A DNA stretch of 64,000 nucleotides from Pseudanabaena sp. PCC 6802 (GTDB lineage: Bacteria > Cyanobacteriota > Cyanobacteriia > Pseudanabaenales > Pseudanabaenaceae), in NCBI RefSeq assembly GCF_000332175.1, contig NZ_KB235914.1:4185793-4249792 (forward strand). The letters are read 5' to 3'. The notes under the pieces are model-generated. The model had not been told where the DNA came from and did not search any database. It worked only from the letters and a program-made list of their open reading frames with translations. Shown one piece after another: positions 44,063 through 53,775 of this stretch (the first letter of the stretch is position 1; each line of letters opens with the position of its first letter). The position numbers and the translations under genes are program-made.

Positions 44063-45214
44063 TCACTTTGATTTATCAAATAGATCGGTATTCTTGGGAC
44101 AGTTGTTGAGCAACCGACATACCTCAGAATTACGAGGCAACCAAATCCCCACAATTGTGCCAAAGATGGCAATGCAGACAATACCAACCAGACCGCGCCA
44201 GACCAACGCCCTAATTTTCAACTGGTTTGGGTTCAATTGATACCCACTATTGTTAGTCTTGTTGTTAGAAAGACCCTCAGTCGAGCCGCCACCCTGCTCC
44301 ATTCCCTTTAGATCTTTCAAAACTTCAGTTGCACTCTGATAGCGGTCTTGCGGCTGCTCCCGCAATAGTTTGCTTAAAATCCGGATGAATGGATCGCTGA
44401 GCGGAACCGGAGTATCCCACCTCCAGTTTTTTGTTCCGTTATTAAACAATTCCCATCGATCCTTGCCCGTGAGTAAATTTAGGGCAGACAAAGCTAGGGA
44501 ATATAAGTCACTGCTAGACGAGCATTCTCCGGTGAGCATTTGTTCCGGTGCCGAAAATGCGTGTTTGCCGACAGTTGTTCCCCAGATCTTCCTGGCTTCG
44601 GGTGAAATATCCACACCAGCTTCAATTACCTTCGCAACACCAAAATCAATCAACATTGATAGAGGTTCATTTTGCCGATCGCTCCGATCCCCAGATTCCT
44701 GGATCGAAGGTTGCATAATGTTATCCGGGGAAATATCGCGATGAATTACCCCTTGTGCGTGTATATACGCTAACACTGGTAACAGATCCTTCAACCACTG
44801 GATCGCCTCAATTTCTGAGAAGGTTTGCCCTCTTTGCAGGCGTTGCCGCAGAATATCGGCATAGGTAAGCCCCTCAATATAGTCCTGTACCAGAAACCAA
44901 CGATTATCCTGCAAGAACCAGCCATGGAACTTGGGGATCTGGGGATGGCTGAGCCGATCCAAGGTTTTAGCCTCTCGTTCAAATAGTTCCAACGCCTTCG
45001 GTATAGCAGCTTCCGACACGTTCCGCGGACAAAACTCTTTAACCACACAATTGCGATCGAAGCGCTTGTTATCCACGGCAAGATAGGTACGCCCTAATCC
45101 ACCCTGCCCAAGCACTTTTACAATTTGATAGCGACTATCCAACACTGTATCAATTGGTACAGGCTTCTCAAAATCTAAAAATGGGTCTGAAGACGGGTCT
45201 GATGTAGGGTACAT
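44063..45214 (-). CDS. Membrane-bound serine/threonine protein kinase
   Basis: A Hanks-type kinase of about 383 residues. Residue numbers are for the longest frame from 45271: Gly loop GQGGLG (55-60), Lys78 (VVKEF), Glu100, HRDISPDN (His177, Asp179, Asn184) and DFG (Asp209), all present. A C-terminal transmembrane helix (WRGLVGIVCIAIFGTIVGIWL) anchors it with a short outer tail. It begins a same-strand series with COP23 and two TPR proteases. Start is uncertain: ATG 45214 (MYPTSDPSSDPF) is preferred over 45271. Confidence 0.92.
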   Translation of the reverse strand: MYPTSDPSSDPFLDFEKPVPIDTVLDSRYQIVKVLGQGGLGRTYLAVDNKRFDRNCVVKEFCPRNVSEAAIPKALELFEREAKTLDRLSHPQIPKFHGWFLQDNRWFLVQDYIEGLTYADILRQRLQRGQTFSEIEAIQWLKDLLPVLAYIHAQGVIHRDISPDNIMQPSIQESGDRSDRQNEPLSMLIDFGVAKVIEAGVDISPEARKIWGTTVGKHAFSAPEQMLTGECSSSSDLYSLALSALNLLTGKDRWELFNNGTKNWRWDTPVPLSDPFIRILSKLLREQPQDRYQSATEVLKDLKGMEQGGGSTEGLSNNKTNNSGYQLNPNQLKIRALVWRGLVGIVCIAIFGTIVGIWLPRNSEVCRLLNNCPKNTDLFDKSK

Positions 45215-45780
45215 GACCGTTAACGAAGGGGAGAATGCCAAAATGGTATCAAGAACAATCATGTCAGTCAAACTCCGGCAACATTAATCAATAGTCTCGT
45301 AACTAACCTGAAACATAAATACATCTTGCGGCTAAGCGAAATATATTCAACTACATTCATAGTAGGGGAGAAATATCTTGGATAAACCAGTCAAAGATTT
45401 AAATTAGATCTAAACTAGATATAATTTGGCTTCAAACAGCCTAATACCAATTCTTCAAAATTGAACTACAGATCGATCTATGTACGGGCGAACGGCCGTT
45501 CGCCCCTCCAGTAATCTGTAGGAATTGGTATAATTTGGGTGCATCTCATATTTGCAGATTAATAATCCCATCCATCCTGCCCTTCTTGAGAGGCAACGCC
45601 CCCACCCCACTACTCTTTCCGATCAGAGCGATCGCCGCTTTGTGGTCAATCCTACCGTGTGCCCCCGATACTTGTCACATGCCATGCAACAGACGACAGA
45701 TATTGAGATCGCGAGCAAATTGGATGCGACTTGAGTTTGAGAGTGTCATAGAGATGGGATAGATATGTGCAACGATCGGT
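45215..45780. other. Intergenic region with MITE remnants
   Basis: The kinase frame is open up to 45271; beyond that lie a family C element (45447-45528) and a family B remnant without terminal repeats (about 45575-45637, GCCCTTCTTGAGAGGCAACGCC...ACTCTTTCCGATC). No gene was recognised. Confidence 0.6.
45447..45528. repeat. Family C MITE-like repeat, copy 2
   Basis: 82 bp from CCAATTCTTCAAAATTGAAC to GTAGGAATTGG, with TA at 45445-45446 and 45529-45530. Near-identical to 36975-37068 apart from a 12-bp shorter right side. Confidence 0.85.
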
Positions 45781-47214
45781 TTACTCGACTTCCATAGGCG
45801 AAAGCTCGATCAGAGATTCCAATGCTAGCTGCAATTCCTTCGTCAATTGACTGTTGCACTCTTTGGCAGCAGCGCGACTGGATTTGTAGGTTTCGTAGCG
45901 ATCTCTGACTGATATAGGTTCGCCGATGGAGATAATAATTTTGCGATTGCCAATGTAGGGATGCCTGCCAAATGTCTCAGATTTTACCCGACTCAGCGCC
46001 CGCCAGATCAGGAGTAACGTGTCGGCAAAGCGGGTAGGACTGGGATTTTCCTTGACATAGTTACCCGTGACTGCTGTTAAACTTTCCGCAATCCGCATGT
46101 GCCATTCACTTATATGCGCTTCTTTGGCTAGTTGGTTGGCGAAACTGCGTTCCAAGGTGGAAAGAGCTTTAATCCCTTGCATATCCTTGATATCGTTGCG
46201 GAATATTCTCTCCCAAACAGATTGTTCCAGGCGGCGGCAGCGATCGACGATGCTGCCCTTTGGCGTGATATCGAAAGTAGCTTCTGAAACCGATAAAATT
46301 TGATTTAAGAGAGCCTCCAACCTCACGTTAATTGACGCGCTGTCATCTGGTAAAGATTTAGCGTACGCAGAGTAGTACTTTTTATAGCGATCGCTCGCAT
46401 AGCCAATTAAATATTCGCCTAGATCGACTAATCGTTGGTAACGCTCTTGAGGTTGCAGAGGAGGTTTCGTCAAACCGCATTCCCGTTCTAATTCCATTAA
46501 TAAGCGATCGATTGTCTCCCAGGGCGCTCCCAGGTACTGATATTGAATGCCCACTGGTAAAACCACCACACTTTCATGCCGTCCGGCTTTTTCGAGATCC
46601 TCAGCCGCCCAGAACGCGATTTGCGCCACGCCTGGTTCGATCGCGCTGACTAATTCGTTGTGTCCGTTGGTACCGCCCTCAGGCGCGATCGCGATGGGAT
46701 ATTCTCCCGTTAAGATATGCTGGCGGATGGTAGTAAAGCCCTGGCGATCGGCTTTGCCGCGATAAATGGGCAAGCCCCCCACGCGAGGATAGAGCCACTT
46801 CGCAATACCGCCTGCCCATAATGGAATACCGCGATCGTAGACAAAAAAACTATGTGTGGGCTGTTTAATCTTGACTCCCATTCGCGCCGCCGCCTTGGGA
46901 ATATTCCGCGATAGGAGATGCAGCATGGCAAACTGATCGTCAATTGTGGGATGCCGAAATGCCAGAATATACTTTACTTTCCCTGCCTGAAACTGCTGAG
47001 TTAAGCGCACCAGGCGATCGATATTGCGGGTTTCGATTTTGTGAATGCCAGCTCGATAGCGCAGCCAGTAAGGTAAAAGGGATCGTACCCCCGACAGCAC
47101 CCAATCGTTGATATTGGGGTGAAGGTACTCCATGCTGGGTTGAACTTGGTGCAAGGAAATAGCCATTAATCTAATCTTTACAGGGAATGTGGACATCATT
47201 GGTAAGGTGGGCAA
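45781..47214 (-). CDS. PlsC-like acyltransferase (1-acylglycerol-3-phosphate type)
   Basis: A 477-residue protein with a PlsC-type domain (~95-260): AFRHPTIDDQFA is the H-x4-D catalytic motif, VGGLPIYRGKADRQGF and IAIAPEGGTNGHNE the substrate motifs. The C-terminal half has no recognised domain. It probably acylates lysophosphatidate or a related acceptor at the membrane. It is longer than typical PlsC (~240). Several in-frame ATGs near the start (47214, 47166) leave the N terminus uncertain. Confidence 0.8.
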   Translation of the reverse strand: MPTLPMMSTFPVKIRLMAISLHQVQPSMEYLHPNINDWVLSGVRSLLPYWLRYRAGIHKIETRNIDRLVRLTQQFQAGKVKYILAFRHPTIDDQFAMLHLLSRNIPKAAARMGVKIKQPTHSFFVYDRGIPLWAGGIAKWLYPRVGGLPIYRGKADRQGFTTIRQHILTGEYPIAIAPEGGTNGHNELVSAIEPGVAQIAFWAAEDLEKAGRHESVVVLPVGIQYQYLGAPWETIDRLLMELERECGLTKPPLQPQERYQRLVDLGEYLIGYASDRYKKYYSAYAKSLPDDSASINVRLEALLNQILSVSEATFDITPKGSIVDRCRRLEQSVWERIFRNDIKDMQGIKALSTLERSFANQLAKEAHISEWHMRIAESLTAVTGNYVKENPSPTRFADTLLLIWRALSRVKSETFGRHPYIGNRKIIISIGEPISVRDRYETYKSSRAAAKECNSQLTKELQLALESLIELSPMEVE

Positions 47215-47311
47215 TGCGCACCCTACTTATTCAGAATGTGGGAATTAGTAAATTAAATATCTCATCCTACTCCACAGTTTTGTTGGTGTATTTGTGCCAC
47301 TAGTAGCTGTG

Positions 47312-47995
47312 TCACAATTCATCGCGATCGAGCAGATCGGGACGGCGATCGCTGGTGCGCTGTCGTTGTTGTTGTTCGCGCCAGGCTGCTATGTGGGCGT
47401 GATTGCCCGACAGGAGTACCTCTGGCACTTCCCAACCCCGAAAATTCTGGGGACGGGTATATTGCGGGTAGTCTAGCAATCCAGACTCAAAGCTCTCTAG
47501 CTTGAGGGATTCTGTTTTGCCCACCGTGCCTGGTAGCAGCCGCACCACGCCATTAATCAGGGCGATCGCCGGAATTTCGCCGCAGGTCAGGACGAAATCG
47601 CCGAGGGAAATTTCGCGGGTGGCAAGATGCTGGCATACCCGTTCGTCCACGCCCTCATAACTACCGCAGATCAAAACTAGCTGGTCGTAGGTAGCTAATT
47701 CCTTCAACAGGTTCTGATGCAGGCGATCGCCCTGGGGTGTCAGCAAGATTACCTCGCGCCGTGCCAAAACGGGCAAAGACTCCACTGCCGCAAATAACGG
47801 CTCTGGCTTCATCAACATGCCCACACCACCTCCATAGGGTTCGTCGTCAACCCGATGGTGCTTGTCGGTGGTAAAGTCACGCGGATTGGTCAGGTGGACG
47901 GAGGCAATGTTACGGGCGATCGCCTTGCCTAGCAAACTGGTGGATAGAGGTGATGTAAAAAATTCGGGGAAGAGGGTAACAACGTCGATGCGCAT
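47312..47995 (-). CDS. trmD: tRNA (guanine(37)-N1)-methyltransferase
   Basis: A 227-residue TrmD: MRIDVVTLFPEFF, VDDEPYGGGVGMLMKPEPLF, the knotted SAM site LICGSYEGVDERV and SLGDFVLTCGEIPA. It methylates G37 of tRNAs to prevent frameshifting. Its ATG overlaps the stop of the upstream phasin-like gene (TAATG), so the two are coupled. Length is normal. Confidence 0.95.
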   Translation of the reverse strand: MRIDVVTLFPEFFTSPLSTSLLGKAIARNIASVHLTNPRDFTTDKHHRVDDEPYGGGVGMLMKPEPLFAAVESLPVLARREVILLTPQGDRLHQNLLKELATYDQLVLICGSYEGVDERVCQHLATREISLGDFVLTCGEIPAIALINGVVRLLPGTVGKTESLKLESFESGLLDYPQYTRPQNFRGWEVPEVLLSGNHAHIAAWREQQQRQRTSDRRPDLLDRDEL

Positions 47996-48411
47996 TAGTT
48001 ATTCTGCTGCCGTATGCTTTCTAGCTCTGCTCTGAGGTCAGCGATCTGCTGCGTCAGTTCCTTGAGATCTTCTGGTACGGATTTTTCCCCTACGGTAGAA
48101 GCCGTGGTATTCACAGTCACGTTAGTAAAATTATTCGCATCAGTCTCTGATGTGCTGGAGTAATTAGACGTTTGTTGGTCCTTATTAATCTGGCGCGATA
48201 TCAGCGTATCGACAAAGTTACGGGCTTCTGCTTCTGTAACTGCGCCTTTTTCTGCTAATTCCTGCGTAAGGCTATCGATGTCCTGACGGAGAGAATTGAG
48301 ATTCTGCTCGCGCTTGGCAGGATCCTGGAGCATCTCTAGCAAACTTGCGGTTGCACCCAGGGTGACATAAAACCCTTTTTGTAATATCTGAGTCAGATCG
48401 GTAGCGTTCAT
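47995..48411 (-). CDS. Phasin-like / helical hypothetical protein
   Basis: A 138-residue protein. FYVTLGATASLLEMLQDPAKRE and LTQELAEKGAVTEAEARNFVDTLI resemble small phasin/PHA granule-associated proteins, which coat storage granules. The middle is Ser/Thr/Asn-rich and low complexity; the tail (DLKELTQQIADLRAELESIRQQN) is a coiled coil that could oligomerise. It is the first gene before trmD and overlaps its start. The phasin link is by pattern only. Confidence 0.6.
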   Translation of the reverse strand: MNATDLTQILQKGFYVTLGATASLLEMLQDPAKREQNLNSLRQDIDSLTQELAEKGAVTEAEARNFVDTLISRQINKDQQTSNYSSTSETDANNFTNVTVNTTASTVGEKSVPEDLKELTQQIADLRAELESIRQQNN

Positions 48412-48511
48412 AGAATGACTGGCATGATTATAGTTTTTTCTTGCTCCTCAATCTTAACCGACCCTCAACGATCGTTGCAGGGATAAGCACAAATTTGGAT
48501 CGAGTTCTACC

Positions 48512-49279
48512 TCAATCTTCGGTTGAATTTTCGGATTCGAAGAGGGCAAAATCAGTGACAAGACAAGTTGCTTCCCCACTTGCATCATAGCCCCAATAAG
48601 ATGCATATCCACCATCTCCCCAACCTGATGAAAATAAAATTATATTTGCAGAAGTCTCTTCATCGACTTGAACATCTGCCCAACTTGCTATACCAGAATA
48701 AAGACCAAATTGGTTTTCTTCCATCTGTTCAATCGCTTTGTCACAAAACTCACGCTCAAATCTTTCTGATGCTGCTAAAGTTAGGTTCCATGCTTGCTCT
48801 GAGCTAATTTCACTTGCTGCTGCATAAGCAAGGGGATCGGGGTGTGCCAAAGTACAAAGAGATTGCATGGCATCAAAATCCATGAAGCACCCCGTACCAG
48901 AATCAACACCATATCCATACATCTCTCCTTCGTCGTGTAGGGGATACTGGTCGTTAACAACAGCTATTTCCCATTTTTCAGTGGGTTGTTCGCTAATGCG
49001 AAGCATAGCACAAGCGAAACGAGTGGTTCCAAATGGTTGAAAGTCTGCAACACTAACAAATACTGGATATCGTCCTGGAGGTATAGATCTAGTGAAGTAG
49101 TAACGAGAGTCTGGTGTCATCAAAGGATCGCAGGCAATTATTCTGCCTGATGTAAGAATTAGCTCTCCAATTCGGTGAACTGAGGTTCTTACAGTTTGCA
49201 TACCTTTATATGAAATGTTGTATTGAAAGGAGTTCCCACTTTCTTGTAGAACTGACTTTAAGTCTGTTATAGGATTCAT
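48512..49279 (-). CDS. DUF4241 domain protein
   Basis: A 255-residue DUF4241 protein: GELILTSGRIIACDPL, PPGRYPVFVSVADF, YGYGVDSGTGCFMDFDA and the C-terminal SGWGDGGYASYWGYDASG are family marks. Function unknown; DUF4241 proteins are often found beside toxin immunity genes and in accessory regions. The gene has no operon partner and its G+C is lower than its neighbours, which suggests transfer. Confidence 0.8.
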   Translation of the reverse strand: MNPITDLKSVLQESGNSFQYNISYKGMQTVRTSVHRIGELILTSGRIIACDPLMTPDSRYYFTRSIPPGRYPVFVSVADFQPFGTTRFACAMLRISEQPTEKWEIAVVNDQYPLHDEGEMYGYGVDSGTGCFMDFDAMQSLCTLAHPDPLAYAAASEISSEQAWNLTLAASERFEREFCDKAIEQMEENQFGLYSGIASWADVQVDEETSANIILFSSGWGDGGYASYWGYDASGEATCLVTDFALFESENSTED

Positions 49280-49471
49280 ATTAATATATAGTCTCTAGGG
49301 TTTGCAGTGCCCACGTCTTCCACTTTCATCGTCAAGCGATCTATGCAAGAATCGAGCGATCGCCATGCTTTCAAAAATAATGGAAAGCGATCGCTTTTTC
49401 GAGAAACTGCTAGAGCGATCGCTCTGGTACGGAATATGTAGATTAATTACAAAGCGATCGCCTCAGGTCAC

Positions 49472-50317
49472 TCAATTTTGACGCAACCAACTTGATAGAT
49501 CGTCAAGAGTTGTAAAGTCTAGCAAAGCCTCGCCCAACTCTTCCAGTTGAGCCGTTGACAATTGTTGAATTGTTTTTGCCAGTTGAGTAGGAATATTGCC
49601 AAACTTACGCTTGAGTTGCTTTACCACAAGGGTGAATTCTCCTTGTTGTAGACCTCGTTGTAAGCCCCGTTGCTCGCCCCGTTGCTCGCCTTCTTGCAAA
49701 ATATTCTGGTAGATTACAGACTCGCGCATCGCTTCACTCCGTAAAATCTGACGAATAGAAATTGTATCCAGAACCAACCCCGCCAACACTGCCGAAGCGG
49801 CCATTACATCCTGCCGAATGTTTGCTTCGCTAATCTGCTCAGCTTGGTTAGCAACCTGTCGCAATACCTCCAACCGTTTCCGACCATTAGCTAGTATAGC
49901 AAACGGCAATAGCCCCGGTGCTTGTAAAAACGCATCCACAGGCTGCTCCCACAACCTGATAACCTCAAACTCATGCCATAAACCAGAGATCTCAAACTTC
50001 GTTTCACGTACCAAAGGCGATCTTGTTGGACGCAAATAAATGACCACTTGTCGCACAACTTTAGTAGGAAAGCGGTTATAGATTCTGAGGCGATAGTTTG
50101 CCATGCAAGCCGGGATTGTGGAATCGGGCTTAACCTGAAATTCGCCATGCAGTAGTAGTTCAGGAGAGTCTAACAGAATCAGAGAATCAGCACGGATTGG
50201 TTCGACATTGAGTTCGGTGGGACTGAGTTGGGTAAAAGCAATGGGACGACCGACCAACCAGGAAGCGAGGTCCGCGGAGAAATTTTCCGCCAGGAATTTG
50301 CAGACATTGTCGTACAT
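49472..50317 (-). CDS. Rpn-type nuclease/putative transposase, DUF4351 domain
   Basis: A 281-residue protein of the cyanobacterial Rpn/PDDEXK group: SLILLDSPELLLHGEFQVKP holds the Glu-x-x of the nuclease core (HGEFQ), and the C-terminal DUF4351 segment is LKRKFGNIPTQLAKTIQQLS then ALLDFTTLDDLSSWL. Between lies a short repeat EGEQRGEQRGLQRGLQQGE. Such proteins promote RecA-independent recombination in relatives. Function here is inferred. Confidence 0.8.
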   Translation of the reverse strand: MYDNVCKFLAENFSADLASWLVGRPIAFTQLSPTELNVEPIRADSLILLDSPELLLHGEFQVKPDSTIPACMANYRLRIYNRFPTKVVRQVVIYLRPTRSPLVRETKFEISGLWHEFEVIRLWEQPVDAFLQAPGLLPFAILANGRKRLEVLRQVANQAEQISEANIRQDVMAASAVLAGLVLDTISIRQILRSEAMRESVIYQNILQEGEQRGEQRGLQRGLQQGEFTLVVKQLKRKFGNIPTQLAKTIQQLSTAQLEELGEALLDFTTLDDLSSWLRQN

Positions 50318-50367
50318 GGGTAGTCACTAGAGGAGCGATTGCGATTCAAAACCGAATTCCCATCACC

Positions 50368-51501
50368 TTAAAATCCCATGATTTTGGCTACCGTACTAAT
50401 TTCCGGCGTTACGCCTTGATGAAACTTGGCTTTGGCACTCTTGACGGCGGTGTCGGGATCTTTCAAACCATTACCGGTGAGGACGCAAACTACGGTGGCA
50501 CCATTCGGAATGCGATCGCTCACCTTAAGCAACCCAGCCACTGATGCCGCACTGGCGGGTTCGCAGAAAACGCCTTCCTCGGAAGCAAGCAGGCTGTAGG
50601 CTGCGATAATCTCGTCATCGGTGACGCTGTTGAATTCTCCACCGCTTTCTGCTTTTACATTCAAAGCCTTTTCCCAATTCGCGGGATTGCCAATCCGAAT
50701 TGCCGAGGCAACCGTCTCGGGGTGTTCTACTTTAATCCCCGTGACTAGAGGTGCCGCACCCGCTGCCTGGAAGCCCATCATGCGCGGTAGTTTGGTTGCC
50801 TTGCCAATGTTGTAATACTGGTTAAATCCCATCCAGTAGGCGGTGATATTACCAGCGTTCCCCGTGGGAATGCACAGCCAATCCGGCGCTTCGCCCAAAG
50901 CTTCGACAATTTCAAATGCCGCTGTTTTCTGTCCTTCCAGGCGATAGGGATTCACGGAATTCACCAGGGTAATCGGGTAGTTATCCGCCATCTGACGTAC
51001 GATTTCAAGGGCGCGATCGAAGTTACCGTCGATCGCAATCACCTCGGCACCGTACATCAAAGCCTGCGCCAGCTTGCCCTTGGCGATATTGCCATCGGGT
51101 ATCAACACGAACGCTTTCATCCCTCCCCGCTTGGCATAGGCTGCCGCTGATGCGGATGTATTTCCGGTACTGGCACAAATTACTGCTTCTGCGCCAGCCT
51201 CCTTCGCCTTCGAGATCGCCATCGTCATGCCCCGATCTTTAAAGCTGCCTGTGGGGTTCAAGCCGTCGTATTTAACCAGAACTTTGATGTCGCGACCGAG
51301 GCGATCGCTAAGCGCAAATGCCGGAATTAGTGGGGTATTGCCCTCATGCAGCGTGATAATTGGCGTACGATCGGACACGGGCAAGTAGTCGGCATACTGG
51401 CAAATCAGACCTGGCCAACCGTAGGGAAATGTACAAGCAGGATAGCGATCGAGACTAGTTGAGAGCACGCTGATAGGTTTAATTACTGAGTTATTGGACA
51501 A
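50368..51501 (-). CDS. thrC: Threonine synthase
   Basis: A 377-residue fold-type II PLP enzyme. The PLP Lys is Lys88 in [30 protein letters not shown] binds phosphate, and PTGNAGN the cofactor phosphate. It converts O-phosphohomoserine to threonine, the last step of threonine synthesis. It is the shorter class of ThrC, typical of cyanobacteria. The divergent heptose kinase gene starts 84 bp away. Confidence 0.95.
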   Translation of the reverse strand: MSNNSVIKPISVLSTSLDRYPACTFPYGWPGLICQYADYLPVSDRTPIITLHEGNTPLIPAFALSDRLGRDIKVLVKYDGLNPTGSFKDRGMTMAISKAKEAGAEAVICASTGNTSASAAAYAKRGGMKAFVLIPDGNIAKGKLAQALMYGAEVIAIDGNFDRALEIVRQMADNYPITLVNSVNPYRLEGQKTAAFEIVEALGEAPDWLCIPTGNAGNITAYWMGFNQYYNIGKATKLPRMMGFQAAGAAPLVTGIKVEHPETVASAIRIGNPANWEKALNVKAESGGEFNSVTDDEIIAAYSLLASEEGVFCEPASAASVAGLLKVSDRIPNGATVVCVLTGNGLKDPDTAVKSAKAKFHQGVTPEISTVAKIMGF

Positions 51502-51585
51502 TTAATAAAGGTTATATTATTTTGCTTTGCTTTTTTGCCTTTAGCTTGCTAGAGAATAATAGTCGCCTTTCCTTAATTATCCCCC

Positions 51586-52605
51586 ATGCTTGCGCCTGAT
51601 TTCAAAACTGAGCTAGTCAATGCCGCACCAATTTTGCGCCAACTCATCCAAAGCTTTACCAAGCATCGCATTCTGGTCGTGGGGGACTTAACCCTAGATG
51701 AATTTTTAACTGGGCAGGTGGAGCGCATTTCTCGCGAAGCCCCAGTACCGATTATTCGTCATGAAGGTACAAAGCAAGTTCCAGGGGGAGCTGCCAATGC
51801 CATTTACAATCTTGCCAAGTTGGGAGCCAGCGCGATCGCGGTTGGCATTGTGGGCGATGACATGCAGGGTGAAGCGTTAAGGCAGATTTTTGCGGAGGCA
51901 AACATCGACACGGCAGGCTTCATCGTCGATCCGAGCCGCCCTACGGTAACTAAAACTCGCATTTCCGCCCATGCCAGACAATCCGTGACGCAGCAAATCG
52001 TGCGGGTCGATCGCAAGTCAGATGCCTTACCTAACGAGGCAGTCCAGGCCCAGCTTGCCGATTTTATCGAGGCAAATTTGGATCGGGTGGACGCGGTGGT
52101 ATGTTCCGACTACGGCGAAGGCGTAATGATGCCCAGCGCGATCGCGACAGCATTAAAACATTCCTTAACTATTGTGGATGCCCAAAAAGATTTACACCGC
52201 TACCAGGGTGCCACCATATTTACCCCCAACCTGCCAGAAGCCGAACTGGCTTTGGGTTATCAAATTGGCGATCGCTTCGACAAAGCCGCACGGGATTTAC
52301 TCGCTCTGACGAATGCCAAGCAGATTTTAATCACTCGCGGCGAAGATGGCATGAGCCTGTTCGGGCAGGATGGCACGGCAGCAAACATTCCCGCCTTTAA
52401 CCGCACTGAAGTGTTTGACGTGACAGGGGCAGGAGATACGGTCGTTGCCGCCCTAACTCTAGCTTTAGCTGAGGGTGCAACCTACTGGCAGGCAGCCGTG
52501 CTTGGCAATCTGGCTGCTAGCATAGTGGTAAGGCAGTTTGGCACCACCACAACTACCGCAATGGAAATGCTGACAGCCCTGGAGCATCTGATATCGGAAT
52601 TCTAA
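51586..52605 (+). CDS. D-glycero-beta-D-manno-heptose-7-phosphate kinase (HldE kinase domain only)
   Basis: A 339-residue PfkB-type sugar kinase. LVVGDLTLDEFLTGQVERIS, REAPVPII, VPGGAANAIYNLAKLGA and the catalytic GAGDTVVAALTLAL match the kinase half of HldE/RfaE. The nucleotidyltransferase half is absent, so a separate HldC-type enzyme would be needed. It phosphorylates heptose-7-phosphate at O1 for ADP-heptose. The matching phosphatase type is at 22954. ATG 51586. Confidence 0.88.
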   Translation: MLAPDFKTELVNAAPILRQLIQSFTKHRILVVGDLTLDEFLTGQVERISREAPVPIIRHEGTKQVPGGAANAIYNLAKLGASAIAVGIVGDDMQGEALRQIFAEANIDTAGFIVDPSRPTVTKTRISAHARQSVTQQIVRVDRKSDALPNEAVQAQLADFIEANLDRVDAVVCSDYGEGVMMPSAIATALKHSLTIVDAQKDLHRYQGATIFTPNLPEAELALGYQIGDRFDKAARDLLALTNAKQILITRGEDGMSLFGQDGTAANIPAFNRTEVFDVTGAGDTVVAALTLALAEGATYWQAAVLGNLAASIVVRQFGTTTTTAMEMLTALEHLISEF

Positions 52606-52984
52606 ACGTTATACTTGAAGGGGCGCAGGGGCACAGCCCCTGCCTGAGTTCTATTCCCCTCTCCCTGAGGGTGAAAATATCCTATGGATCGCGGGTTAAA
52701 TAAGCTGTAATTTTCGTAGGGTGCGTTACGCCGCGCTAACGCACCGTGTTCGAAGCTTTTGGTGCGTTACGGCTTCGCCTAACACACCCTACTTTATTTA
52801 ATTCGCATTCCTAAGGGTTGCAGGGGCGCAGCCCCTGCCTGAGTTCTATTCCCCTCTCCCTGAGGGTGAAAATATCCTAAGGGTCGCAGGGGCGCAGCCC
52901 CCGCCCTGGTTCTATTCCCCTCTCCCTCAGGGAGAGGGGTTAGGGGTGAGGACATTAAGATTAAGTCATTACAAATTTCTCAAT
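52606..52984. repeat. Intergenic repeat cluster
   Basis: Three copies of a ~70-bp unit (about 52619-52690, 52811-52881 and 52881-52949), each with GCAGGGGCGCAGCCCC-like hairpin and TTCTATTCCCCTCTCCCT. Between the first and second lies an inverted repeat (GTAGGGTGCGTTACG...ACACACCCTAC, 52718-52793). No gene is visible. Confidence 0.75.
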
Positions 52985-53752
52985 ATGGAATGGAAGCAAG
53001 TCGAACAAAATTGGGTATTAACACCATCACAGCCTAAAGGGGTAGTGCATTTTTTAGGTGGCGCATTTTTTGCTGCCGCACCGCAAATTAGCTACAGCAG
53101 GCTACTCGAAAAACTTGCCAGCCACGGCTACGTCATCGTAGCGACTCCATTTATCAATACATTCGACCACCGACAGATTGCAGTTGACGTGCATCGCTCG
53201 TTCCAACAAGCACGCAGCAAACTATTCCTGGATTACTTTCCCATCTTCGGCCTCGGCCATAGCATGGGCTGTAAACTGCATTTACTGATTAATTCCCTAT
53301 TTCAGTCAGACCGCAGCGGCAACATCTTTATCGCTTACAACAACTACAGTGCCGATCGCTCCATTCCATTCTTCAAGGAACTTGCCAGTACGATTCCAGA
53401 GATGTCCACCATGGAATTTGAACCCTCACCTCAAGCAACTTTAGAAATTATCGAGAGGGGCTATCAAATACCCCACAATCTTCTTATCCGCTTCTTCAAC
53501 GATGACATCGACGAAATTCCCGCTTTATCAAAATTACTGACGCGCAAATTCCCTAGCTCCGTCAAAACTCAGACACTGCCAGGCACGCACCTGACATCTA
53601 TGGGAGTGGATTTTAACTGGCAAACGGGATCGAGCTTTACCCCGATCGACGCGATCGCCCAGTGGCTCAAACAAGGCATCCATCGCGATAATCATACCTT
53701 AGAGCAAGTATTGCTGCGTTGGTTATCTCAGCATGAAGGCGCGATCGTCTGA
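52985..53752 (+). CDS. DUF1350 family alpha/beta hydrolase-like protein
   Basis: A 255-residue protein. VVHFLGGAFFAAAPQISYSRLL and GLGHSMGCKLHLLIN (nucleophile elbow G-H-S-M-G) mark the DUF1350 family, widespread in cyanobacteria and chloroplasts. The fold is alpha/beta hydrolase; substrate unknown. Start at ATG 52985 (MEWKQVEQNW), the conserved beginning, instead of 52946. The next gene begins 23 bp after its stop. Confidence 0.85.
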   Translation: MEWKQVEQNWVLTPSQPKGVVHFLGGAFFAAAPQISYSRLLEKLASHGYVIVATPFINTFDHRQIAVDVHRSFQQARSKLFLDYFPIFGLGHSMGCKLHLLINSLFQSDRSGNIFIAYNNYSADRSIPFFKELASTIPEMSTMEFEPSPQATLEIIERGYQIPHNLLIRFFNDDIDEIPALSKLLTRKFPSSVKTQTLPGTHLTSMGVDFNWQTGSSFTPIDAIAQWLKQGIHRDNHTLEQVLLRWLSQHEGAIV

Positions 53753-53775
53753 AAATTCAACCATGAGGTGCAATT

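Noticed and set aside
52606-52984. Possible CRISPR or riboswitch
   Set aside because: Only three imperfect units with irregular spacing and no known riboswitch core.
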